Source of the DNA: a virus
Reading direction: 5' to 3' (one strand)
DNA length: 52,926 nt
IMG/VR virus record: IMGVR_UViG_3300038555_000005
Span: 1-52,926 of that record
Shown: one piece after another, positions 47,553-52,926 of the stretch
Numbering within the stretch: the stretch's first letter is position 1
How the letters are laid out: every line of letters begins with the position of its first letter
Made by a program: the position numbers and the translations under genes
The notes under the pieces: generated by a model
What the model saw: only the letters and a program-made list of their open reading frames with translations
Told to the model about the DNA's origin: nothing
Database searches by the model: none

Positions 47553-48805
47553 CACGCCGCCTCCTCGTCTGCGAGCGCACCGTCGCGGACGGTGAAACCG
47601 ATGCTGCGGGACTCGTCGCGGTCGCGCTCGACCAGCACCGTGTAGCCGCGCTCGTCGGCGACCTCACGGATCGCGGCGAGGGAGTCCGCATCGAGCAGGT
47701 CACCGTCCTTGACGATGACGAGCTTGAGCTTCGGGTCCCCGGCAGTGGCGATCGCGAACGCGACACGACGGCGCATCGCGGAATTCACCTGCGAGAACGG
47801 GACGCCATTGAGCGTCACGCCGTCGTCATCGACCGAGAGCCCGTCCACGGGGAACGTCGCGGCGGCGAGCCCTTCGGCCTTCACCTTCGAGATCCGGTCC
47901 AGCTCGCCCTGCGCGGTCTGATGCGCGGCATCCGCGACCTGCAACTCGCCGGAGACGGTGAGGTACTGGCGACCGGCGCGAATCGCCGCGTTCGTGTCCT
48001 CCACGGCGGCGAGACGCTCCCGGAGCGGAGCGATATCGACAGGCGAGGGAAGCGTGTTCAGCTCCGCCGCGGCGACCTCCTGCAGTCGCTGCGCCTCGTC
48101 GCGCTGACGGGTCAGGTCCGCGATCTGCTGATCCAGCGCCTCCCATCGCGCACCGTGCGCGTCGTAGGAGGCATTGGCGAGCGACCGACGCTGCTCGATC
48201 TCCTGCGCGGCCTGAATCTCGTCGAGGAGGTCCTGCGCGGAGACCTCGGCGTCGGGGAGACCCGGAGAGGGCTTCGGCAAGGACGCGAGCGCACCCTCCA
48301 GCCGCTTCACCTCACGGCCGGCTTCGAGGCGGCGGTCCTCCGCGGCCTTCTTATCGCGAGTGAGCTCATCGAGGTCGAACGGCAGCGTCACCTTCTGGAG
48401 GAGCGCCTCGCGCTGGTCCTTCGCTGGCAGGTTGAGGAAGGCGACGGGGTCGAAGATCGCGCCGCCCAGCAGTGAGGCGACGACGTCGGCGGGGCGGGAG
48501 TACTTCGCACCGTCGAGCGTCTCGACGGCAAGCGTCCCCGCGGTGCCGTTCTTCGTCCAGCGGCGCGTGATCTTGAGGTCGAGGTCCTGGTCAACGTACT
48601 CGGCGCGCGCCTCGTCCGCGCCCTCGCGGATCGGCATGGGGGTGAGCTTGGTGCCCTTCGGGTCGAACAGCTCGGTGATCGCGTCGATGAAGGATGACTT
48701 GCCCGCGCCGTTCGACCCGGCGATGACGACGAGTCGGCCGCTCGGCTGCAGGGTGATCTCGCGCACGCCCTTGTAGTCGCTGACGCTGAAGGTCGGGGAG
48801 GTCAT
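47552..48805 (-). CDS. SMC/SbcC-like ATPase
   Basis: A 417-aa ABC-type ATPase with Walker A GSNGAGKS (30-37) near the N-terminus and a Walker B-like KLVIVKDGDLLD near the C-terminus, joined by a coiled coil (about 150-290). This is the half-size plan of SbcC/RecF-like phage proteins that process DNA ends with a nuclease. The ATG at 48805 is preferred over a longer extension. It precedes yqaJ and recT and likely works with them. Confidence 0.8.
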   Translation of the reverse strand: MTSPTFSVSDYKGVREITLQPSGRLVVIAGSNGAGKSSFIDAITELFDPKGTKLTPMPIREGADEARAEYVDQDLDLKITRRWTKNGTAGTLAVETLDGAKYSRPADVVASLLGGAIFDPVAFLNLPAKDQREALLQKVTLPFDLDELTRDKKAAEDRRLEAGREVKRLEGALASLPKPSPGLPDAEVSAQDLLDEIQAAQEIEQRRSLANASYDAHGARWEALDQQIADLTRQRDEAQRLQEVAAAELNTLPSPVDIAPLRERLAAVEDTNAAIRAGRQYLTVSGELQVADAAHQTAQGELDRISKVKAEGLAAATFPVDGLSVDDDGVTLNGVPFSQVNSAMRRRVAFAIATAGDPKLKLVIVKDGDLLDADSLAAIREVADERGYTVLVERDRDESRSIGFTVRDGALADEEAA

Positions 48806-49038
48806 GCGGACACCGCCTCGTACTTGGCGCGGAGGTCTTCGACGCGGATCGACGCGATCTTGCCCTTGCGGTGCGGGTGGGTGTCGTTGCGGAGGACGCG
48901 ATACCCGACCGGGTTCGACAGGGTCGGCGCGCTGATCACCTCGATCTCGCGGATGCGCTTGCCGCCGCGGGGACCGGCAGGCAGGGTCTGCCGCCAACGT
49001 GAGCCGACGGTGATGGAGGTGACGGAGAGATCGTTCAT
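48802..49038 (-). CDS. Hypothetical protein (78 aa)
   Basis: A small basic, beta-rich 78-aa protein (SVTSITVGSRWRQTL, IREIEVISAPT, GYRVLRND). ATGA overlap with the ATPase. Possibly an SH3-like nucleic-acid binder; unproven. Confidence 0.55.
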   Translation of the reverse strand: MNDLSVTSITVGSRWRQTLPAGPRGGKRIREIEVISAPTLSNPVGYRVLRNDTHPHRKGKIASIRVEDLRAKYEAVSA

Positions 49039-49217
49039 GGCTTATGCGCCTTTCGAGAATCGGTAGTTGAGAAGGCTCCGAACGTCCAGCAGACGGTGAC
49101 GAAGCAGAGAGAGAAGATGACGACGACGACGGTGGACCAGAGTCCGTATGGGGCGAAGAACAGGCAGGCTAGGCACTCGACGCCAAGAAGGATGGCGAGC
49201 CAGCGGACGGCGGCCAT
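49035..49217 (-). CDS. Small membrane protein (60 aa)
   Basis: A 60-aa protein with two hydrophobic helices (about residues 5-22 and 23-43). The ATG at 49217 overlaps the previous stop; longer starts exist in frame but are less likely. Function unknown. Confidence 0.58.
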   Translation of the reverse strand: MAAVRWLAILLGVECLACLFFAPYGLWSTVVVVIFSLCFVTVCWTFGAFSTTDSRKAHKP

Positions 49218-49639
49218 CAGAAGCACGCCGAGCATGTGCAGTGGGCAACAACGCGCGGCCGGTAGTGGCAGCGACGAGACGGCTCGTGGGCGGGCGCACC
49301 AGGCTGCTTGCACATCTCGCACGGCTCCGCGAGGGCACCCACATACACCTCCGGGTACACGCCTCGCTCGAACGCGGAGAACGCGCCCTCGTCATCCGCG
49401 AGGGAGTGTCCCGCGAGCTCTTCGGCGAGGGTGAGCCACTTTCCCCACAGAGTGGGGTCGAGCGTCGCGGCAGCCGCCATGCGAGCGGCCGACTCGACCG
49501 GGGCAGCGCTCCCCACCGTGCCCCGGTCGGTCGTGCCGGAAACCCCAGCCGGCGAGCCGACCCCCAGAGTCGGCTGATTCAGAATGTGGCTCGTCGCCAG
49601 GCGCGGAGACAGGACCACGGGTACAATCGGAGTGAGCAT
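49217..49639 (-). CDS. Hypothetical protein with C-terminal zinc motif (140 aa)
   Basis: The first part is Ala/Gly/Pro-rich, the middle helical (LWGKWLTLAEELAGHSLADD), and the end has CEMCKQPG...CHYR...CTCSAC, a probable zinc site. It has an AGGAG ribosome site. No family is recognised. Confidence 0.58.
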   Translation of the reverse strand: MLTPIVPVVLSPRLATSHILNQPTLGVGSPAGVSGTTDRGTVGSAAPVESAARMAAAATLDPTLWGKWLTLAEELAGHSLADDEGAFSAFERGVYPEVYVGALAEPCEMCKQPGAPAHEPSRRCHYRPRVVAHCTCSACF

Positions 49640-49662
49640 CTCGAGTGCTCCTTTCTGCGATT

Positions 49663-49684
49663 CGCCCCCGTGCCAGCGGGGGCG
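49663..49684. terminator. Hairpin with T-tract on plus strand
   Basis: An 8-bp perfect stem (49663-49670 with 49677-49684) followed on the plus strand by TTTCTCTTT. This would stop plus-strand read-through toward the immunity region rather than the early operon. Confidence 0.55.
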
Positions 49685-49698
49685 TTTCTCTTTGTGGA

Positions 49699-49848
49699 TC
49701 AGGCGGCGTGGGCCGCGAGGCGTTCTGCCTCAGCGCGTGCCTCGCGCTCCGCGAGGTTCCGCATGATGCGTGCGCCAATCTCGCCGGACCGTCGCCACGC
49801 CTCATCGGAGGGAGCTCTCCGGATCTCGGGGAGCGGCGTGACAGTCAT
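49699..49848 (-). CDS. Tiny helical protein (49 aa)
   Basis: A 49-aa Arg/Ala/Glu-rich helical protein whose ATG overlaps the stop of the Cro-like gene (ATGA). Function unknown. Confidence 0.52.
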   Translation of the reverse strand: MTVTPLPEIRRAPSDEAWRRSGEIGARIMRNLAEREARAEAERLAAHAA

Positions 49849-50108
49849 GCTGCGGCCGGGACGGTGATGGTCTGCGTCTGCGTCGGAGCAGCGACGTCGA
49901 CGATGGTGAAGACGTCCTCGAACTTCACCGGGAACGTGAGAAGCACGGACGAGATGAACTTTGGTCCAGGGGCCGTTTCACCGTTGAGAGCCCGTGACAC
50001 CGTGCCCTTGTCGAGGCTGAGTGCGGCCGCGAGGGCCTGCACCGTGTCGAGACCCTGGGACGCTCGCACCGCGGCGAATGCCTCCGTGTCGATGCTGAGA
50101 GTGGCCAT
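49845..50108 (-). CDS. Cro-like HTH regulator
   Basis: An 87-aa XRE-type protein with HTH at about residues 21-44 (DTVQALAAALSLDKGTVSRALNG). As the first gene of the early operon, opposite the repressor, it fits a Cro-type antirepressor that binds the same operators. The ATG at 50108 follows GAAAGGG; longer starts are rejected. Confidence 0.75.
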   Translation of the reverse strand: MATLSIDTEAFAAVRASQGLDTVQALAAALSLDKGTVSRALNGETAPGPKFISSVLLTFPVKFEDVFTIVDVAAPTQTQTITVPAAA

Positions 50109-50128
50109 CCGCGGCACCCTTTCGCTCA

Positions 50129-50138
50129 GTTGTGCAAC
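50129..50138. promoter_or_regulatory. Immunity operator O1 (GTTGTGCAAC)
   Basis: First of three identical 10-bp sites with GTTG/CAAC arms in the divergent immunity region. It lies in the leader of the early transcript, downstream of its promoter. Confidence 0.7.
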
Positions 50139-50161
50139 CAGCGATTGCTGGCCTGCAACCG

Positions 50162-50190
50162 AAGCTAACACCACTCTCACAGTTGTGCAA
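50162..50190 (-). promoter_or_regulatory. Early promoter (leftward)
   Basis: On the minus strand TTGCAC (complement of 50185-50190) and TAGCTT (complement of 50162-50167) are 17 nt apart, a good SigA-type pair. Operator O2 covers the -35 box, so repressor bound there would block it. Confidence 0.65.
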
Positions 50191-50191
50191 C
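50182..50191. promoter_or_regulatory. Immunity operator O2 (GTTGTGCAAC)
   Basis: Second copy of the operator, 53 bp from O1 and overlapping the -35 box of the early promoter. Confidence 0.7.
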
Positions 50192-50215
50192 TCCGAATTG
50201 GATTGCTGCACTCCC

Positions 50216-50244
50216 TTGCGCTGTTGTTGTTGTGCAACTACGAT
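50216..50244 (+). promoter_or_regulatory. Repressor promoter (rightward, leaderless)
   Basis: TTGCGC (50216-50221) and TACGAT (50239-50244) are separated by 17 nt. The ATG at 50252 lies 7 nt after the -10, so the mRNA has no leader. Operator O3 sits inside the spacer, which would give autorepression. Confidence 0.7.
50229..50238. promoter_or_regulatory. Immunity operator O3 (GTTGTGCAAC)
   Basis: Third operator, 47 bp from O2, abutting the -10 box of the repressor promoter. Confidence 0.7.
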
Positions 50245-50251
50245 GACAGGC

Positions 50252-50719
50252 ATGACAGACACCCGCTGGTGGAGCTATGTGCAGACGGTTTCGGCCGGCG
50301 CGCCCAACAACGAGATCGCAGACCGCGTCGGCATCGACAAGTCGAATGTGACCCGCTGGAAGCAGGGGAGCCGGCCTGCAGTCGACTTCGTCCTGAAGTT
50401 CGCGCGCAGCTATGGCCGCCCTGTGGTCGAGGCGCTGGCCGAAGGCGAATACATCACGGACGACGAGGCGGAGATCCGCGAGGTGAAGATCGGAGTCAGC
50501 GACCTCGCCACGGTCGAGCTTGCTCGCGAGCTCTTGACGCGCGTGGAAGCCGCGGAGACGCCCGCCGCTCCGCTGCGCGCGCTGAATGTCCCCACCTCCA
50601 CAGAGGATCTTGAGATGCGCCCTCCGCGAACCATGGATCGCAGCAAGATCGCGGCCAAGGATCGGACGCCTCGCGAAACAGATCAGGCCGCCCCCGGCGA
50701 GCACCCCGCTGACCACTGA
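50252..50719 (+). CDS. Immunity repressor
   Basis: A 155-aa HTH repressor (HTH about residues 19-42, NNEIADRVGIDKSNVTRWKQG), basic in its C-terminal region with an acidic middle. It is divergent from the Cro-like gene and leaderless. The ImmA-like gene follows 10 nt later, so repressor cleavage by that protease is the likely induction route, as with ImmR/ImmA. Confidence 0.82.
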   Translation: MTDTRWWSYVQTVSAGAPNNEIADRVGIDKSNVTRWKQGSRPAVDFVLKFARSYGRPVVEALAEGEYITDDEAEIREVKIGVSDLATVELARELLTRVEAAETPAAPLRALNVPTSTEDLEMRPPRTMDRSKIAAKDRTPRETDQAAPGEHPADH

Positions 50720-50729
50720 GGAACAACGG

Positions 50730-51173
50730 TTGAGACAGCTTCTACGCCACGCCGCGCAGCTCGGCTACAGTGTGCGTGTCTGGGACCTCGGCGATTCGAT
50801 GGCCGGCCAGACCGACACCGTGGACCGAGTAATCACCCTGAATCTCGGGCTGACGCTCCCTGAGCATCGATCGACTCTCGCTCATGAGTGTGGTCATGCC
50901 TACTACGGCCACGACTGCACCGACCCTGTGACGGAGCGACGTGCTCGGAAGTATGCAGCAACGCTGCTGATTGATCCCAGCGAGTACGCGCGCCTGGAGC
51001 GCATCAACCCTGACCAGCACTGGCTCGCTGAGGAGTTTTCTGTGACGGTCGACATCATCGAGGACTACGAGGAGCTCTGTCTCACACCCTTGCGCGGCGT
51101 GACCTACGCCAACGCTCGCGACGGCGTAGGTCAGTGGTCGTTCATGTCGCAACGGGTGGGAGCGCTGGCATGA
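50730..51173 (+). CDS. ImmA/IrrE-type metallopeptidase
   Basis: A 147-aa protein with the zinc protease motif HECGH (H52, E53, H56) in LAHECGHAYYGH. ImmA enzymes cut the adjacent HTH repressor to induce a mobile element. I chose the TTG at 50730 because GAGGAA lies 6 nt upstream; an ATG at 50586 would run through the repressor gene. Coupled expression with the repressor is expected. Confidence 0.82.
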   Translation: MRQLLRHAAQLGYSVRVWDLGDSMAGQTDTVDRVITLNLGLTLPEHRSTLAHECGHAYYGHDCTDPVTERRARKYAATLLIDPSEYARLERINPDQHWLAEEFSVTVDIIEDYEELCLTPLRGVTYANARDGVGQWSFMSQRVGALA

Positions 51174-51178
51174 AGCAG

Positions 51179-51187
51179 TTATCCACA
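51179..51187 (+). promoter_or_regulatory. DnaA-box-like site (TTATCCACA)
   Basis: A perfect match to the DnaA box consensus TTATCCACA lies just after the ImmA gene. A single site may be a coincidence or a regulatory element; it is not evidence of an origin on its own. Confidence 0.4.
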
Positions 51188-51213
51188 GGGGGAGCGCGCC
51201 TCGCGCGCACGCG

Positions 51214-51237
51214 ATCCCCTCTCGTAAGAGAGGGGAT
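51214..51237 (+). terminator. Terminator after the immunity operon
   Basis: A 10-bp perfect stem (51214-51223 with 51228-51237) and 4-nt loop follow the ImmA gene by 40 nt. It is A/G-rich afterwards, not T-rich, so termination may need help. Confidence 0.55.
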
Positions 51238-51239
51238 AA

Positions 51240-51258
51240 GGGTCGGGTCGGGTCGGGG
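51240..51258 (+). other. G-quadruplex-type motif
   Basis: Four G-runs separated by TC (GGGTC three times, then GGGG) match the G-quadruplex pattern. It lies between the terminator and the integrase gene. Region 51174-51471 otherwise holds no gene. Confidence 0.5.
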
Positions 51259-51290
51259 AAGCCGGACTCACAGAGAGACTCACGCGAGGA

Positions 51291-51303
51291 GTCACGGCGT
51301 GAC
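51291..51303. promoter_or_regulatory. Palindrome GTCACGGCGTGAC upstream of int
   Basis: A 13-bp perfect palindrome identical to one in the iterons at 36629-36641. A related palindrome GTCACAGTGTGAC is at 51444-51456, ending 15 nt before the integrase ATG. These could be binding sites for the initiator or another regulator. Confidence 0.5.
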
Positions 51304-51443
51304 CGTGACGCCGATCCCCGGAAAATCAGCATTTCCTGCGGTTTGCGACGACTCCGTCGAAGGTGGCTACTCAACGCGCGAGTCCTCGCGACGGGACCGA
51401 AACAGAGACGACCCGCGGCCTCTCGATGTGAGGGACACCGAGA

Positions 51444-51456
51444 GTCACAGTGTGAC
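51444..51456. promoter_or_regulatory. Palindrome GTCACAGTGTGAC at integrase start
   Basis: Same arms GTCAC/GTGAC as the site at 51291, just upstream of the integrase ribosome site. Position suggests an operator that controls integrase. Confidence 0.5.
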
Positions 51457-51471
51457 GACAAGGGGGACGGA

Positions 51472-52926
51472 ATGATGAACGTTCAGGGCGCCCGCGAGGG
51501 CACACAGCCCGCACAGCGACGGCGCGGTCTCGGCATGATCCGAGTGTCGAAGGAGCGCGACGGAATGACGTCGCCTGACATCCAGCGCAACGCCATCGAG
51601 TCCTTCGCCGCCGCGAACGCCATCGACATCGTCGATTGGGTCGAAGGCATCGACGAGTCGGGGTCGCGGGTTCGTTCGGCATGGTGGCCGAGACTCGACC
51701 AGTCAGTCGAACGCCTCAAGCGCGGGGAGATCGACGTCATCGTGGTGTGGAAGTTCTCCCGCACCGGTCGCAACCGGCTCAAGTGGGCCATCGCGATCGA
51801 CAGCGTTGATACCGCCGGCGGTGCGATCCTCTCCGCCACTGAGCCGATCGAGACCGCTACCGCCTCGGGCAGGTTCGCGCGGGGGATGCTCGGCGAGCTC
51901 AACGCCTACCAAGCCGACCTCATCGGGGAGGGCTGGAAGGACTCGCACGCCCGCCGATTCCGCGAAGGTAAGCCGATCAACGGCCGCCCGCGGTTCGGCT
52001 ACGTCTACGACACAGCGTCGAAGTCGTTCGCGCCGGATCCGGTGAGCGGTCCGATCCTCGCCGCGGCCTATCGGCGATACATCGCGGGGGAGAGCTTCTA
52101 CTCGCTCATCGAGTGGCTGAACAGGGGGCCGACCCGGCCTGTCGCCGGATACGGGCCGAGAGGCGGCGACGGTCTATGGACTCAGGAGACGCTGCGCCGC
52201 GTTCTGGACGCCGGATTCGGTGCCGGGGTCATCACGTACCGCGGGGAGACGAAAACGGGCGCACACGAGCCTGTGATCACCGCGGATGAGTGGGAGGCCT
52301 ACCTGGAGACGCGCAATCGCCGCCGCGTCTACCGCAGGACCGAGCGATCTGAGTACACCTACTCCGGAATCCTCTGGTGCACGTGCGGGTCCAAGATGCA
52401 CGGCAGCACCTCTGGTGGCGACCCATCGCGGGCCTATCGGTGTCGATACGGCATCGAGAAGCGCGCTCACGCGGGCGGCTACATCCTGGAGAAGCAGATC
52501 GACAAGGCCGTGCTGGCATGGCTGGGCGAGAGTCGGGACCGTGCGCACAGCGAGATCGCGGAGAGCATCAGCCGCCTCCCGGAAGTCGCACCGGTGGACG
52601 CTACTGCCGAACTCGAGCGACGTCTCGCAGAGCTCGCCAACAAGCAGGTCGTGCTCGCTGAACAGCGCCTCATCATGGGGCTCCCGCAGGCCTCCTACGA
52701 GACCCTCCGCGACAGGTGGGCGGCGGAGGCTGCCGGGCTGGAACAGGAGCTCCGAACGATGAAGAAGCGACGGGTAGCACCCCTGACGGTGCTACCCGTG
52801 CTCCTCGACCGCTGGGATGATCTGGAAGTGGCCGAGAGGCGCGAATACATCCGGTCTCTCGTGGCGCGGATCGAGATTACGCCCGGCACCCGCGCCTCTC
52901 AGCGCATCGCCATCACGCCGCACTAG
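51472..52926 (+). CDS. int: Large serine integrase
   Basis: A 484-aa serine recombinase. The catalytic N-terminus has S26 in MIRVS, with R24, then the WKFSRTGRNR region (R97, R100). A recombinase domain (about 160-290) and a zinc-ribbon-like part follow (C303-T-C305, C324, and H333 as possible fourth ligand), then a coiled-coil region (about 375-440) and a basic end. It integrates the phage at an attB site and, with a directionality factor, excises it. The ATG at 51472 follows AGGGGG. The stop codon is the last triplet of the window, so attP is not resolved. Confidence 0.93.
   Translation: MMNVQGAREGTQPAQRRRGLGMIRVSKERDGMTSPDIQRNAIESFAAANAIDIVDWVEGIDESGSRVRSAWWPRLDQSVERLKRGEIDVIVVWKFSRTGRNRLKWAIAIDSVDTAGGAILSATEPIETATASGRFARGMLGELNAYQADLIGEGWKDSHARRFREGKPINGRPRFGYVYDTASKSFAPDPVSGPILAAAYRRYIAGESFYSLIEWLNRGPTRPVAGYGPRGGDGLWTQETLRRVLDAGFGAGVITYRGETKTGAHEPVITADEWEAYLETRNRRRVYRRTERSEYTYSGILWCTCGSKMHGSTSGGDPSRAYRCRYGIEKRAHAGGYILEKQIDKAVLAWLGESRDRAHSEIAESISRLPEVAPVDATAELERRLAELANKQVVLAEQRLIMGLPQASYETLRDRWAAEAAGLEQELRTMKKRRVAPLTVLPVLLDRWDDLEVAERREYIRSLVARIEITPGTRASQRIAITPH

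Noticed and set aside
51179-51187. DnaA-dependent origin at the TTATCCACA site
   Set aside because: Only one box is seen, with no cluster or AT-rich unwinding region; the iterons in the initiator gene are a better origin candidate.
1-52926. tRNA, rRNA, CRISPR or insertion sequence
   Set aside because: No cloverleaf-like tRNA, repeat-spacer array, transposase or terminal inverted repeat could be supported by reading the sequence; a tRNA scan would be decisive.

Overview
The window looks like an essentially complete genome or prophage of a temperate, siphovirus-type actinobacteriophage, most likely from the Microbacteriaceae (Microbacterium-like). The reasons are high GC content, actinophage-type gene families, actinobacterial leaderless promoters (TANNNT 6-7 nt before ATG), long-tail genes with a tape measure protein of about 1120 residues, an immunity cassette and a large serine integrase. 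The genus is an inference. No tRNA, rRNA, CRISPR array or insertion sequence was seen.

Layout from left to right. (1) 1-2000: two GC hairpins, then three plus-strand accessory genes (two encode membrane proteins), placed like lysogenic-conversion genes. (2) 2011-29126: a long minus-strand late operon, read right to left. It runs through small coupled genes including a PP-loop (PAPS reductase-like) protein, two tiny paralogous basic proteins, terS/terL, a coupled cassette with a HIT hydrolase and a 2H phosphoesterase, portal, a MuF protein carrying a C-terminal CdiA-type nuclease domain, scaffold, P22-like coat protein, head-tail connectors, major tail protein, tail chaperones with a -1 frameshift on CCCAAAA, tape measure, distal tail and minor tail proteins, and an endolysin plus holin-like membrane proteins. 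It ends at a strong terminator. Two plus-strand genes, one a lipoprotein, sit inside this operon.

(3) 29132-30713: a near-mirror-image divergent promoter fires the late operon leftward and a three-gene plus-strand operon rightward, which ends at a bidirectional terminator. (4) 30797-50108: a minus-strand early operon, starting at the immunity region. It encodes a Cro-like regulator, an SMC/SbcC-like ATPase, YqaJ-type exonuclease plus RecT, a RuvC-like nuclease, HNH proteins, an SNF2 helicase-methyltransferase fusion, a C5 cytosine methyltransferase, a replication initiator with 12-bp iterons, SSB, an MmcB-like nuclease, an ASCH protein, a DUF4031 protein and an excisionase-like HTH protein. 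(5) 50109-52926: the lysis-lysogeny switch with three GTTGTGCAAC operators, a leaderless repressor, an ImmA/IrrE-type protease and the serine integrase, whose stop codon ends the window.

How it works together, as inference: repressor held on the three operators blocks the early promoter. ImmA-type proteolysis would release it, the early operon would replicate, recombine and methylate the DNA, and the divergent promoter near 29150 would then switch on packaging, morphogenesis and lysis. The least ordinary parts are the nuclease-tailed MuF protein, the HIT/2H cassette, the helicase-methyltransferase fusion, the mirror promoter, and a palindrome GTCAC-N3-GTGAC shared by the iteron region and the integrase upstream region.
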